NCBI GenBank assembly: GCA_040307645.1
Contig: JAWRJF010000056.1
Location: 1-36,320 of the forward strand
Length of the DNA stretch: 36,320 bases
Reading direction: 5' to 3'
From: JAVXAG01 sp040307645
GTDB taxonomy: Bacteria; Bacillota; Clostridia; Peptostreptococcales; Anaerovoracaceae
The notes below the pieces were generated by a model. It saw nothing but the letters and a program-made list of their open reading frames with translations. It ran no database searches and had not been told where the DNA came from. Positions 24,622 to 33,681 of this stretch are shown in pieces; the stretch's first letter is position 1; each line of letters starts with the position of its first letter. Position numbers and translations under genes: made by a program.

Positions 24622-27600
24622 TATTTCTGGTATCTCTGAAAGTCGTTTAGCCCCAGTGGCTGCAGATATTTCTAAAGAAGAAGGACAGAGCTTAATTATA
24701 GTAGCTTCTTTAACCAGAGCGAAAAGGTTAGCTTCAGATCTTTCTTTTTTTACTTCTAAAGAAATATTTGTATTACCTTCAGAGGACCAGGTTTTTCTGC
24801 GTTATGATGCAAAAAACCATGATCAGTTAATTGAAAGATTAAAAATACTTAAGGCGCTAAGAACAAATGCAGAGTGTATTGTTATAGCGCCAGTTTCTGC
24901 TGCAATAAAAAAGATTACCCCACATAAATATTTTGAAGAAGAATCTCTAAAATTGAATTTAGGTGATGATATAAACCTTTCTAATGTTAGAGAAAACTTA
25001 GTTTCTTTGGGATACGATAGGGTTGATATCGTAGACAGAAGAGGAGAATTTTCTATACGAGGTGGAATTATAGATATATTTACGCCTGACGGTGAAAACC
25101 CTTATAGAATTGAACTATTCGACACTGAGGTGGACTCAATAAGAAGTTTTGACATTGAAACACAAAGATCAATTGAAAATTTGAAATATATCGAAGTTTA
25201 CCCGGCAGAACAAGTATTAATAAAAAAAGAAGTATTTGATAAGGGTGCAGATAACTTAAGAAAAGAATATTCCAATTATATAAAAAAACTTATAAAAAAA
25301 GCTGATGGCAATGAGAAAATCCTCAAAGCTATAGATAATTTAGAAAAAAGAAAAGAAGAGCTATGCGAATATATAAAAAATGTTTCTAATCTGCAAATGC
25401 TGGAGAACTATCTTCACTATTTTTATGAGGGAACGGAATATCTATGGGATTATATGTATAATGGTCCTATAATTATTGATGACCCAGATAGAATATATCA
25501 ATTTCTAGATTCCAGAACAAGCGAAATAAAAGAAGATTTCAATGTAATGCTTGAAAGGGGTCAAGTAATTCCTAAAGACATAGAGTTGGTATCAGATAAA
25601 ACTGACTTTTTAAAAGTATATAATGAAAAGTCGGTTTATGTTACTACACCATTTCCTAAAGCTATTAAAGGCATTGAATCCTATGCGGAAGTTCACAATA
25701 TTTCAAGCAGACAGATGATTTCCTTTAACGGAAGAATGGAAGTTTTGGAAAGTGAGCTAAAAAGTTATGCTAAAAAGAACTATACAATTTTTTTAGTATC
25801 ATCAACAAAAGAAAAGTCGGATAATTTAAAAGAATTCATAGGTAGAATAGGCTTACTTGGAAAAGTAATTTTTAAAGAAGGCACCTTAACTTCAGGCATG
25901 GATTTTCCGGATAAAAAAATATGTTATATCTGTGAAAATGACATATTTAATAGCCATAAATCTGCCAAGAAAAAGAAGAACAAGTCAAAAGGTCAAAAAA
26001 TTCAGAGTTTTGCCGATATGCGAAAAGGTGATTATGTAGTTCATGAGAACCATGGTATCGGAAAATTTTTAGGTATAGAGCAATTAACTGTTCAAGGAGA
26101 TAAAAAAGATTATCTTAAGATAAAATATGCTGGAAATGATATTTTGTATGTACCAGTAGAACAGATGGATATAGTTCAGAAATATATCGGATCTGATGGA
26201 ATCACACCAAAGATTAATAAGTTGTCTGGCGGGGAGTGGAAAGTCACAAAAGCAAATGCTAAAGCTGCCATTGCCAACATGGCCAAAGATTTGATCGATT
26301 TATATGCAAAACGTAAAATGGAGAAAGGCTATAGTTTTGGGAAGGATACTATATGGCAAAAAGAATTTGAAGATAGTTTCCCTTATGTTGAGACTGATGA
26401 TCAACTTCAGGCTGTAGAAGAAATAAAAGAAGATATGGAGAAACCTATTGCCATGGATAGACTCCTTTGCGGTGATGTTGGATTTGGCAAAACAGAGGTT
26501 GCGGCTAGAGCGCTATTCAAGTGCCTTGCAGATGGAAAGCAGGCAGTAGTATTAGTTCCCACAACAATACTTGCAAATCAGCATTACTATACCTTAAAAG
26601 ACAGGTTTGAAAAATTTCCTTTTACTGTTGAAATGCTTTCAAGATTTAGAAGTGAACAAAAACAAAAATCAATAATTGAAAAATTAGAGAATGGAACTAT
26701 AGATTTAATTATAGGAACACATAGAATTTTATCTAAAGATATAAAATTTAAAGATCTTGGCCTTCTCGTTATCGACGAAGAACAGCGATTCGGCGTTGCC
26801 CATAAAGAAACCATAAAACAGCTTAAACGTAATGTAGATGTACTTACACTTTCGGCTACTCCAATTCCAAGGACTCTAAATATGTCGCTTACAGGGATAA
26901 AGGATATGAGTTTAATCGAAGAACCTCCAGAAGAGAGATATCCTGTACAAACTTATGTATTAGAGCAAGAAGATAGTATTTTACAAGATGTAATCGAACG
27001 TGAGCTTGGTAGAGGTGGTCAAGTTTATATTGTGTATAACAGGGTTAAAGGCATATACAGTATTGCAGAAAAAATTCAAAGCTTAGTCCCTGATGCTTTG
27101 ATAGCTGTGGGACATGGACAAATGAATGAAAGAGTTTTAGAAGATGTTATGTTAGGTTTTATTAATGGTGATTCGAATGTACTTATTTCTACAACAATAA
27201 TCGAATCTGGAATTGATATTCCTAACGCAAATACAATGGTGATTTTAGATGCAGACAGGTTTGGCCTATCTCAATTATATCAATTACGTGGAAGGGTAGG
27301 AAGATCTAACAAAATAGCATATGCCTATTTAATGTACCAAAAAGATAAAGTACTATCAGAAATTGCAGAAAAAAGGCTTAAGGCAATAAAAGAATTCACA
27401 GAGTTTGGAGCGGGTTTTAAAGTAGCAATGAGAGATCTTGAGATTCGTGGGGCTGGCAATCTTCTGGGAAGTGAACAATCTGGACATATGATGAGCATCG
27501 GATATGAACTTTATTGCAAATTGGTAGATGATGCTATTCGAGGGTTGCAAGGCGAATTTGTCAATGAAAACAAAGAAGAAACATCTGTAGAACTTAAAGT

Positions 27601-28036
27601 TACAGCAAATATTCCAAATAGATATATTGAAAATGAGACCTTAAAATTACAGATGTATAAAAAAATTGCCAATATAAAAACTATCGAAGATGAAGATGAG
27701 ATAATAGATGAACTTTTAGATAGATTTGGGGATGTTCCTAAAGAAACAATTAATCTAGTAAGAGTCTCTCATATTAGAACCCTTGCTGAAGATCTTTCAG
27801 CAACTAGAATATATGAAAATCAAGGCAAAATAGTAATCAACTTTGCTAAAGAAAATCCCCTTAATGGATTTTCCTTAATGAGTGTAAGCCAAGCTTTTGG
27901 AAGTAAAGTTTTCTTCCATGGTGGTATTGAGCCCTTTTTAAGATTAACAACAACCAATAAGACGAAATTAGATGATGTAATTAAACTTTTATCTATAATT
28001 TCCGAAAACAAAAAGACTAAAGAGCTGCCAAATTAA
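24599..28036 (+). CDS. mfd: Transcription-repair coupling factor
   Basis: A 1145-residue Mfd, within the usual 1130-1180 range. It removes stalled RNA polymerase from damaged DNA and recruits UvrA. The N-terminal part is UvrB-like (RRGEFSIRGGIIDIFTPDG near 150-168). The CarD-like RNA polymerase interaction domain begins near 476 (KGDYVVHENHGIGKFLGIEQ). The RecG-like motor has Walker A GDVGFGKTEVA near 625-635, DEEQRFG near 724-730 and LSATPIPRTL. RGRVGRSNKIAYAYL is motif VI, and the TRCF domain is C-terminal. The short gene between pth and mfd in Bacillus (fin) is absent, because the genes overlap. A terminator overlaps the stop codon. Confidence 0.97.
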   Translation: MRKTGIINISGISESRLAPVAADISKEEGQSLIIVASLTRAKRLASDLSFFTSKEIFVLPSEDQVFLRYDAKNHDQLIERLKILKALRTNAECIVIAPVSAAIKKITPHKYFEEESLKLNLGDDINLSNVRENLVSLGYDRVDIVDRRGEFSIRGGIIDIFTPDGENPYRIELFDTEVDSIRSFDIETQRSIENLKYIEVYPAEQVLIKKEVFDKGADNLRKEYSNYIKKLIKKADGNEKILKAIDNLEKRKEELCEYIKNVSNLQMLENYLHYFYEGTEYLWDYMYNGPIIIDDPDRIYQFLDSRTSEIKEDFNVMLERGQVIPKDIELVSDKTDFLKVYNEKSVYVTTPFPKAIKGIESYAEVHNISSRQMISFNGRMEVLESELKSYAKKNYTIFLVSSTKEKSDNLKEFIGRIGLLGKVIFKEGTLTSGMDFPDKKICYICENDIFNSHKSAKKKKNKSKGQKIQSFADMRKGDYVVHENHGIGKFLGIEQLTVQGDKKDYLKIKYAGNDILYVPVEQMDIVQKYIGSDGITPKINKLSGGEWKVTKANAKAAIANMAKDLIDLYAKRKMEKGYSFGKDTIWQKEFEDSFPYVETDDQLQAVEEIKEDMEKPIAMDRLLCGDVGFGKTEVAARALFKCLADGKQAVVLVPTTILANQHYYTLKDRFEKFPFTVEMLSRFRSEQKQKSIIEKLENGTIDLIIGTHRILSKDIKFKDLGLLVIDEEQRFGVAHKETIKQLKRNVDVLTLSATPIPRTLNMSLTGIKDMSLIEEPPEERYPVQTYVLEQEDSILQDVIERELGRGGQVYIVYNRVKGIYSIAEKIQSLVPDALIAVGHGQMNERVLEDVMLGFINGDSNVLISTTIIESGIDIPNANTMVILDADRFGLSQLYQLRGRVGRSNKIAYAYLMYQKDKVLSEIAEKRLKAIKEFTEFGAGFKVAMRDLEIRGAGNLLGSEQSGHMMSIGYELYCKLVDDAIRGLQGEFVNENKEETSVELKVTANIPNRYIENETLKLQMYKKIANIKTIEDEDEIIDELLDRFGDVPKETINLVRVSHIRTLAEDLSATRIYENQGKIVINFAKENPLNGFSLMSVSQAFGSKVFFHGGIEPFLRLTTTNKTKLDDVIKLLSIISENKKTKELPN

Positions 28037-28053
28037 AACAGCTCTTTTGTGTT
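28019..28053 (+). terminator. Terminator of mfd, probably bidirectional with spoVT
   Basis: AAAGAGCTG (28019-28027) pairs with CAGCTCTTT (28039-28047), followed by TGTGTTTTTT. On the minus strand the same hairpin is followed by AGTCTTTTTG, so it may also stop spoVT transcription. The left arm overlaps the end of the mfd coding region. Confidence 0.78.
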
Positions 28054-28059
28054 TTTTGA

Positions 28060-28551
28060 TTAGCTTTCCATCTGTCTACCTAGAAAGGCAGATCCTAACT
28101 CTGCAGCCTTTAATTCAATATCCCCTAAGGTATTTCCTTCTTTTGGAATAATCATAATTGATCCAATTGCATCACCTTGAGATATAATTGGAACCACCAT
28201 TTTATTGTCGTTAAGATATCTGTTTTTGCTCTGTATAATTCTATCAAGTTCAAAATCGATTTTTTTGTCATTGAATTCTTTTTTTTGTAGGCCGGCAGCG
28301 GCTATAACTTGGTCTGTGTCAGAAATTACAACTGTGCAACCAATAACGGAGGCCGTAGTTTCTGCTAATTCGTCGGCAAATTGACTAAGGTCATTTATTG
28401 GTGAATATTTTTTTAAGATTACCTCACCAGTGTTGCTTGTATAAATTTCAAGAGGGTCTCCTTCTCTTATTCTTAATACACGTCTAATTTCTTTAGGAAC
28501 CACCACTCTTCCAAGATCATCAATTCTTCTTACAATTCCTGTCGCTTTCAT
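28060..28551 (-). CDS. spoVT: Stage V sporulation regulator SpoVT
   Basis: A 163-residue transcription factor, slightly shorter than Bacillus SpoVT (178). The N-terminal AbrB-type swapped-hairpin DNA-binding domain (MKATGIVRRIDDLGRVVVPK, then EIRRVLRIREGDPLEIY) spans about 1-52, and a GAF-like domain follows (about 56-160). SpoVT controls late forespore genes and germination. A strong AAAGGAGAA precedes the ATG. It is next to mfd as in Bacillus but on the opposite strand, so it is no longer co-directional with mfd and the flippase gene. The loose GTATA-18-AAACTAA pattern upstream on the minus strand is too weak to claim a sigma-G promoter. Confidence 0.96.
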   Translation of the reverse strand: MKATGIVRRIDDLGRVVVPKEIRRVLRIREGDPLEIYTSNTGEVILKKYSPINDLSQFADELAETTASVIGCTVVISDTDQVIAAAGLQKKEFNDKKIDFELDRIIQSKNRYLNDNKMVVPIISQGDAIGSIMIIPKEGNTLGDIELKAAELGSAFLGRQMES

Positions 28552-28644
28552 GTAAATAATTCTCCTTTAATCAAATATTGTAAATTTAGTTTCTGTGAAA
28601 AACATAAATTTATACTGTGAAATATAGAAATTTATAATAATAAA

Positions 28645-28653
28645 TGTTATAAT
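28645..28653 (+). promoter_or_regulatory. Extended -10 promoter of the deaminase-flippase-mazG-hup unit
   Basis: TGTTATAAT (perfect TATAAT at 28648-28653 preceded by TGn) lies 68 bases before the deaminase start, in the gap divergent from spoVT. The -35 region is weak. It is the same extended -10 form as seen before murC. Confidence 0.5.
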
Positions 28654-28720
28654 CTCTGTTATGGTAAAATTGCCAAAAATATTAATTGTTTTTTGAAAAT
28701 TCAAAATGATTGGAGGAAAT

Positions 28721-30010
28721 ATGATATTTAAAAATATATCCATTTTAAATAAAGATTTTGAAGTAGAAGATAATATGTATGTAGCCGTTGGGGGCGATAA
28801 AATCGAATATATTGGAAAAGAGATGCCGGAAAGCTTTTCCGGTGAGGAGTATGATGGACGTGGAAAACTTTTAATGCCCGGCTTTTACAATTCTCATGGG
28901 CATTCACCTATGTCTTTGATGAGAGGATATGGTGAAAATCTTGCATTACAGGATTGGCTGAACAAAAAGATTTTTCCTTTTGAAGCTAAGCTTACGCATA
29001 ATGCAGTTTATTGGGGTACACTTCTATCCATGGCAGAATCATTACGCTTTGGAATAGTGTCAACTACAGATATGTATTATTTTGTTGAAGATATGGCACA
29101 GGCTGTTTTAGACAGTGGAGCAAAAAATAATATTTCTCGCAGTATAGTAAATTTTTCAGGTGAAAACTTTTCAGAGATGGAATCTTATAAAGAGATGAAA
29201 TATGCCGTAGAAAATCTTCATGGTCTTGGCGAAGGTCGAATTATAATAGATTCAAGCCTTCATGGAGAATATACTTCTGACGAGAACACTGCAAGAGCTT
29301 TAGCGGAACTTACAAAAGAACTTGGTCTTAACATGCATGTTCATGTTTCAGAAACAAAAACAGAACATATTCAATGCAAAGAGAGGCATGAAGGACTTAC
29401 ACCTGTTGAATATTTAAATCAATGTGGAATCTTTGATTCTCATTGTGTAGCTGCACATTGTATTTGGATTGAAGGCGATGATTTTGATATTTTAAAAGAA
29501 AAAGACGTTACAGTTGCAACTAACCCAGTAAGCAACTTAAAGTTGGCAAGTGGTATATGTGATGTTGATAAAATATTAAAAAAAGAAATTAATTTGGCAA
29601 TCGGAACTGACAGTGTGGCAAGCAATAATAGCTTGAACTTTATGGAGGAAATGAAAATACTGGCTCTTCTCGCCAAGGAAAAAAGCGGGGACCCTTCTAA
29701 GGTTACTGCAAAAGAAGTGTTGACGGCTGCCACTTGGGGTGGTGCTTACGGCCAGGGTAGAATGGATTGCGGCAAAATTGACTTAGGTTTTAAGGCGGAT
29801 TTAATTGTAATTGATACTAGCGTAGCAAATATGGGACCAATTCATAATATGGCTAATAATTTAGTATATTCTTCTTCGGGAAGTGATATAGTATTAACAA
29901 TGGTCGATGGAAAAGTTTTGTATGAAAAAGGTGAGTATAAAACTATTGACCTTGAAAAAACACTTTTTGAAGCACAGAAGGCTACTGATAAAATTTTAAA
30001 AGAAATATAA
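28721..30010 (+). CDS. Amidohydrolase, S-adenosylhomocysteine/methylthioadenosine deaminase type (MtaD/TrzA-ATZ family)
   Basis: A 429-residue metal-dependent amidohydrolase of the TrzA/ATZ/MtaD group. It probably deaminates adenine nucleosides such as 5'-methylthioadenosine or S-adenosylhomocysteine; the substrate cannot be fixed from sequence. Metal ligands are visible: His59 and His61 (NSHGHSP), His206 and His208 (MHVHVSETKTEH), His246 (AAHC) and Asp297 (GTDSVASNNSLN). The C-terminal KADLIVIDTS and VDGKVLYEKGEY segments complete the composite beta domain. The ATG at 28721 follows GGAGG at the right distance; a frame five codons longer would contain that site. It has no counterpart between spoVT and yabM in Bacillus, so it is a local insertion. 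The flippase gene starts 18 bases later. Confidence 0.87.
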   Translation: MIFKNISILNKDFEVEDNMYVAVGGDKIEYIGKEMPESFSGEEYDGRGKLLMPGFYNSHGHSPMSLMRGYGENLALQDWLNKKIFPFEAKLTHNAVYWGTLLSMAESLRFGIVSTTDMYYFVEDMAQAVLDSGAKNNISRSIVNFSGENFSEMESYKEMKYAVENLHGLGEGRIIIDSSLHGEYTSDENTARALAELTKELGLNMHVHVSETKTEHIQCKERHEGLTPVEYLNQCGIFDSHCVAAHCIWIEGDDFDILKEKDVTVATNPVSNLKLASGICDVDKILKKEINLAIGTDSVASNNSLNFMEEMKILALLAKEKSGDPSKVTAKEVLTAATWGGAYGQGRMDCGKIDLGFKADLIVIDTSVANMGPIHNMANNLVYSSSGSDIVLTMVDGKVLYEKGEYKTIDLEKTLFEAQKATDKILKEI

Positions 30011-30028
30011 AAATTAAAGGGGACTTTT

Positions 30029-31636
30029 ATGTCAAAGGATACGGGAAACAAATTTATCAAGGGCGCTGCTATATTAGGTATTGCAGGGGTCATCATCAAG
30101 TTTTTAGGGGCATTTTTTAGAATTCCACTAACAAATAAAATAGGTACTGCTGGAATGGCTTATTATGGTGTAGCCTACACGGTATATTCTGTTTTTTTAG
30201 TTCTATCTACAGCAGGTATACCGGTAGCTATTTCTAAAATGGTCTCGGAAAGAATTGCTTTAAATAATTATGGAGGGGCACACAAAGTATTTAGAGTATC
30301 ATTTCTGTTACTTTTTTCATTAGGTGCAATATCATTCATAATATGCTTTTTTGGTGCACCATTAATTGCAGAAATGGTAAAACTTCCAGACTCAGAGCTG
30401 TCATTAAAAGCAATTGCTCCAGCATTGTTCATTGTACCGATTTTCTCTGCATTTAGAGGGTATTTCCAAGGTAGGCAAAACATGAACCCTACAGCTATAT
30501 CGGAAATTACTGAGCAGATTATAAGGGTAATCGTAGGATTGACTTTAGCTTTTAGTCTAGTTAAAGTTGGCTTGTCAGAGGCTGCTGCAGGTGCCACATT
30601 TGGAGCTTCAGCAGGAGCTATAGGCGGACTTGGAATAATCGTAGTAATTTATCTTCTCAATAGAAGAGCTATCCATACTAAAATAAAAAAACATCCACAG
30701 AATATTGAAGGCACCAAAGAAATTTTATGGAAAATTTTAGCCATAGCTATCCCTATAATAATCGGTGCAGAGATATGGCCTATAATGACCACTATCGATA
30801 CTACAATAATTATGAATCGATTACAGGCAACAGGATGGACTCTGGATGAAGCAACAAATTTATATGGTATGTTGAGTGGGTTCTGCAATTCATTGATAGC
30901 TTTTCCTCAGGTATTTACTCAAGCCGTAGCGGTAAGTTTAGTGCCTGCAATTTCTGCATCATTTATGAGAAGGGAAAGAGAAAAAGTAAAAGAAAATGTA
31001 GAATTAGGTATAAGGACAACATTAATAATGGCTTTTCCATGTGCTTTAGGTATTTTTGCTTTAGCTGAACCAATATTAAGGTTGCTTTATATAAAACAGC
31101 AGGCAAGTGCTGTTGCAGCAGCACCAACACTGATGATAATGTCTATAAGTGTAATATTTCTAGCTGTAGCACAGACATATACTGGAATACTTCAGGGCAT
31201 AGGTAAACAAACCGTACCGGTTAAAAATCTTGCAATTGGTGCAGTAGTAAAGATTGCTGTTACATTTATATTAGTAGGAATAAAACCGATTAATATTAAA
31301 GGTGCGGCTATAGGAACAATGGTAGCCTATATAATAGCATTAATTTTAAACCAAAGAGCGGTTCACAAATACACAGATGCAAAACTAGATTTCACACTAT
31401 CATATTTAAAGCCTGGCTTAGCGGCAACTGTTATGGGTATATGTGCTTATGCTTCTTACAGACTACTTATGATTGTCTCAGGAAGTAATACTATCTCTAC
31501 AGTTTTAGCTATTGGTATAGGTGCTATTGTATATGTAGTAATGATATTTATGGTTAAAGCAATAACAAGAGAAGAGCTGCTTAGAGTTCCTAAAGGTGAA
31601 AAAATAGTAAAATTATTAAATAAGTTTATAAAATAG
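30029..31636 (+). CDS. SpoVB/YabM-like MOP-superfamily flippase
   Basis: A 535-residue membrane protein with about 14 predicted transmembrane helices of the polysaccharide-export/MOP flippase superfamily. The N-terminal KGAAILGIAGVIIKFLGAFF and RIPLTNKIGTAGMAYYGVAY segments are typical of SpoVB, YtgP and YabM proteins, and GYFQGRQNMNPTAISEITEQ fits the same group. Members move lipid-linked cell-wall or spore-cortex precursors. Its place between spoVT and mazG matches yabM of Bacillus, so it is best seen as the YabM/SpoVB-type protein of this locus. SpoVB or MurJ function cannot be separated by eye. AAAGGGG precedes the ATG. Confidence 0.88.
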   Translation: MSKDTGNKFIKGAAILGIAGVIIKFLGAFFRIPLTNKIGTAGMAYYGVAYTVYSVFLVLSTAGIPVAISKMVSERIALNNYGGAHKVFRVSFLLLFSLGAISFIICFFGAPLIAEMVKLPDSELSLKAIAPALFIVPIFSAFRGYFQGRQNMNPTAISEITEQIIRVIVGLTLAFSLVKVGLSEAAAGATFGASAGAIGGLGIIVVIYLLNRRAIHTKIKKHPQNIEGTKEILWKILAIAIPIIIGAEIWPIMTTIDTTIIMNRLQATGWTLDEATNLYGMLSGFCNSLIAFPQVFTQAVAVSLVPAISASFMRREREKVKENVELGIRTTLIMAFPCALGIFALAEPILRLLYIKQQASAVAAAPTLMIMSISVIFLAVAQTYTGILQGIGKQTVPVKNLAIGAVVKIAVTFILVGIKPINIKGAAIGTMVAYIIALILNQRAVHKYTDAKLDFTLSYLKPGLAATVMGICAYASYRLLMIVSGSNTISTVLAIGIGAIVYVVMIFMVKAITREELLRVPKGEKIVKLLNKFIK

Positions 31637-31644
31637 GTGGAATA

Positions 31645-32457
31645 ATGTATAAGGAAGAATATAAAAATTTATATATTCAGGGTGATACTAACGAGGAAGC
31701 TTTCCAACGCCTTGTAGAAATTGTAAAAGTTTTAAGAAAAGAGTGTCCATGGGATAAAGCACAGACTCATATGTCATTAACTAAGTGTATGCTAGAAGAA
31801 GCATATGAAGTTGTAGAAGCTATAAATAATCAGGATATAGAAAATATCAAAGAGGAGCTTGGAGATGTCCTTCTTCAGGTGGTATTTCATGGTACTCTGG
31901 GAGAGGAAAATGGTAATTTAGCTATAAAAGATATAGTTAATGGAGAATGCGATAAAATGATACGTCGACATCCGCACATTTTTTTAGAAGAAAACGTTAA
32001 AACTATTGACAAAGCCCTTGAAAAATGGGAAAATATGAAAAGTAAAGAACAAGGATTAGAAAGTCATACCCAGCGACTAAAAAATGTTCCGGTTGCTTTA
32101 CCAGCACTAATGCGAAGCTATAAGATTCAGAAGAGGGCTGCAGATGTTGGTTTTGATTGGGACAATATAAATGAAGCTTTTTCTAAGATAGAAGAGGAGT
32201 CATTGGAATTGAGTGAGGCTATTAAAAGTGGTGATAAGAAGGATATGACAGAAGAACTTGGGGATTTACTTTTTTCTGTGGTAAATGTATCAAGATTTCT
32301 TGATATCGATCCAGAAGAAGCTCTGAATAGAACTTCACTGAAGTTTATAAAAAGATTTGAATTCATTGAAGGACAAGCTCTATCTCAAAGTAAAAATCTA
32401 AAAGATATGACTATTGAAGAAATGGACAGGCTTTGGAATGAATCGAAACTAATTTAG
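31645..32457 (+). CDS. mazG: Nucleoside triphosphate pyrophosphohydrolase MazG
   Basis: A 270-residue tandem MazG protein, near the length of E. coli MazG (263). It hydrolyses nucleoside triphosphates to monophosphates and pyrophosphate as house-cleaning. The first domain has CPWDKAQTHMSLTKCMLEEA and EELGDVLLQVVFH. The second has DVGFDWDNINEAFSKIEEE and EELGDLLFSVVNVSRFL, each with the EExxE plus ExxD metal-binding helix pair. The N-terminal tetrapyrrole-methylase domain of Bacillus YabN is absent. It starts 8 bases after the flippase gene with AGGTGG upstream and is 43 bases before hup. Confidence 0.95.
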   Translation: MYKEEYKNLYIQGDTNEEAFQRLVEIVKVLRKECPWDKAQTHMSLTKCMLEEAYEVVEAINNQDIENIKEELGDVLLQVVFHGTLGEENGNLAIKDIVNGECDKMIRRHPHIFLEENVKTIDKALEKWENMKSKEQGLESHTQRLKNVPVALPALMRSYKIQKRAADVGFDWDNINEAFSKIEEESLELSEAIKSGDKKDMTEELGDLLFSVVNVSRFLDIDPEEALNRTSLKFIKRFEFIEGQALSQSKNLKDMTIEEMDRLWNESKLI

Positions 32458-32500
32458 GTTAAGTTTAATACTTATTGGTATTATTTAAGGAGGATTTATA

Positions 32501-32779
32501 ATGAATAAGGCAGAACTAGTTGCTGCAGTTGCAGAGAAAACAAATTTTACTAAGAAAGACGCAGAAGTTGCTATTAACGCATTCTTAGCAAGTGTTGAAG
32601 AAGCTTTAGTAAAGGGTGAAAAAGTACAGTTAATAGGATTTGGTACTTTTGAAACTCGTGAAAGAAAAGCAAGACAGGGAAGAAACCCTAGAAAGCCAGA
32701 AGAAATAATCCAGATTGAAGCTTCAAAAGCTCCTGTTTTCAAAGCAGGAAAGGCTCTTAAGGATGCTGTAAACAAATAA
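32501..32779 (+). CDS. hup: DNA-binding protein HU
   Basis: A 92-residue HU/IHF-family nucleoid protein that bends and compacts DNA as a dimer. It begins MNKAELVAAVAEKTNFTKKD, and the beta arms carry GFGTFETRERKARQGRNPRK with the conserved RNP tip. A strong AAGGAGG precedes the ATG. In Bacillus relatives an hbs-like gene is inserted in this position between yabN and yabO in many Firmicutes, as here. A terminator follows at once, so hup probably makes an abundant short message in addition to read-through. Confidence 0.98.
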   Translation: MNKAELVAAVAEKTNFTKKDAEVAINAFLASVEEALVKGEKVQLIGFGTFETRERKARQGRNPRKPEEIIQIEASKAPVFKAGKALKDAVNK

Positions 32780-32787
32780 AATACAAA

Positions 32788-32817
32788 GGGGCAACTAAGG
32801 TTGCCCTGTTTTTTTTT
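32788..32817 (+). terminator. Terminator after hup
   Basis: GGGCAAC (32789-32795), loop TAAG and GTTGCCC (32800-32806) form a 7-bp GC-rich stem followed by TGTTTTTTTTT. It lies between hup and the S4-domain gene, 10 bases before the latter's start, so the S4 gene depends on read-through. Confidence 0.87.
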
Positions 32818-32827
32818 AGAGGTAATT

Positions 32828-33067
32828 ATGAGAATAGATAAGTTTTTAAAAAATTCCAGATTAATAAAGCGGAGAACTGTTGCAAAAGATGCTTGTGACC
32901 AGGAACGAGTTTCTGTTAATGGAAAGGTTGTTAAAGCTGGTGCAGAAGTTAAGGTGGGAGACATAATTCATATTGAATTTGGCAATAGCTCTATTGATGC
33001 TAAGGTTTTAAACCTAAGTGAATCATGTAAAAAAGAAGATGCTGCAACAATGTATGAGATATTATAA
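32828..33067 (+). CDS. rqcP: S4-domain RNA-binding protein, RqcP/YabO-like
   Basis: A 79-residue single S4-domain protein (MRIDKFLKNSRLIKRRTVAK, VSVNGKVVKAGAEVKVGDII). It matches YabO/RqcP, which binds 50S subunits carrying blocked peptidyl-tRNA and helps RqcH add alanine tails in ribosome quality control. The ATG at 32828 follows AGAGG; a longer frame from 32801 would run through the hup terminator and is unlikely. Its position downstream of mazG is the same as yabO in Bacillus; yabP and yabQ, which follow there, are absent here. Confidence 0.9.
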   Translation: MRIDKFLKNSRLIKRRTVAKDACDQERVSVNGKVVKAGAEVKVGDIIHIEFGNSSIDAKVLNLSESCKKEDAATMYEIL

Positions 33068-33073
33068 ATTATA

Positions 33074-33105
33074 AAAAAAGTCGACTATGCTAAGTCGACT
33101 TTTTT
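33074..33105. terminator. Bidirectional terminator between rqcP and folT
   Basis: A-run plus AGTCGACT (up to 33086), loop ATGCTA, then AGTCGACT and a T-run (33093-33105). The A-run/T-run symmetry makes it work on both strands for the two convergent genes. The left arm overlaps the folT stop codon. Confidence 0.85.
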
Positions 33106-33594
33106 GATTATTTTATTCCAAACTACTGGGATTAAAAAAGTTTGGACTGGGATTGCAAATGCACATTTTATAAGACGCATAGGCAGAAGGGCAAGATAAC
33201 CTTGTCCCATTAAAATTGTCAGCCATAAAGTGTCTAGGCCTAGGTTTAATACTAGAACTACGATTAAACTGGCAATTAAGGTTCTTTTTGGCGTAATCTG
33301 TTTGCCGTGAAGGACAATACCAAATACTAGTCCTGTAAGGAAAGCTGTTAAAGTAAATCCGGGGAAGTAACCACCACCCGTTGGGAAAATCAACATTCCT
33401 AGAATATCACCCACAGCGTAAGCTATAGATGAATATATGGGGCCAAACATGATTGCAACCATTGCAACCGGTAAAAAACCAAAACCGATTCTTAGAAATG
33501 CAGTATTGATAGAACAAAATCTAGTCAGTACAATTTCTAAGGCAATAAAAAAAGCAATTACAACCAGCTTATATGTTTTAGAATTTCTCTCCAT
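33085..33594 (-). CDS. folT: Folate ECF transporter substrate-binding (S) component FolT
   Basis: A 169-residue membrane protein with about five or six helices. It fits the folate S component of energy-coupling factor transporters: RIGFGFLPVAMVAIMFGPIY, the binding loop FPTGGGYFPGFTLTAF, and a C-terminal KCAFAIPVQTFLIPVVW helix. It would take up folate with a shared EcfAA'T module encoded elsewhere. A tetrahydrofolate riboswitch lies directly upstream, which supports the substrate independently of the protein sequence. GAAAGGAG precedes the ATG. Confidence 0.93.
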   Translation of the reverse strand: MERNSKTYKLVVIAFFIALEIVLTRFCSINTAFLRIGFGFLPVAMVAIMFGPIYSSIAYAVGDILGMLIFPTGGGYFPGFTLTAFLTGLVFGIVLHGKQITPKRTLIASLIVVLVLNLGLDTLWLTILMGQGYLALLPMRLIKCAFAIPVQTFLIPVVWNKIIKKVDLA

Positions 33595-33610
33595 AAACTA
33601 CTCCTTTCTT

Positions 33611-33632
33611 CTTTAGTGTAACTACACTAAAG
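33611..33632 (-). promoter_or_regulatory. Hairpin adjoining the folT ribosome binding site
   Basis: CTTTAGTGTA (33611-33620) and TACACTAAAG (33623-33632) form a perfect 10-bp inverted repeat with a 2-base loop. On the minus strand it ends 3 bases before AAAGGAG. No T-run follows, so it is not an intrinsic terminator. It probably forms part of a translational switch under the tetrahydrofolate aptamer, since its strands can also pair with other leader segments. Confidence 0.6.
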
Positions 33633-33681
33633 TGAAACGAGCATAGACAGCTAGTTACATTGCTTATAACAGCACTTTAAT

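Noticed and set aside
28590..28625. Possible sigma-G promoter for spoVT on the minus strand (GTATA, 18 bases, AAACTAA)
   Set aside because: Only a loose match to the sigma-G consensus in very AT-rich sequence.
32485..32964. 159-codon minus-strand frame opposite hup and the S4 gene
   Set aside because: Antisense to two conserved genes and running through the hup terminator; a shadow frame.
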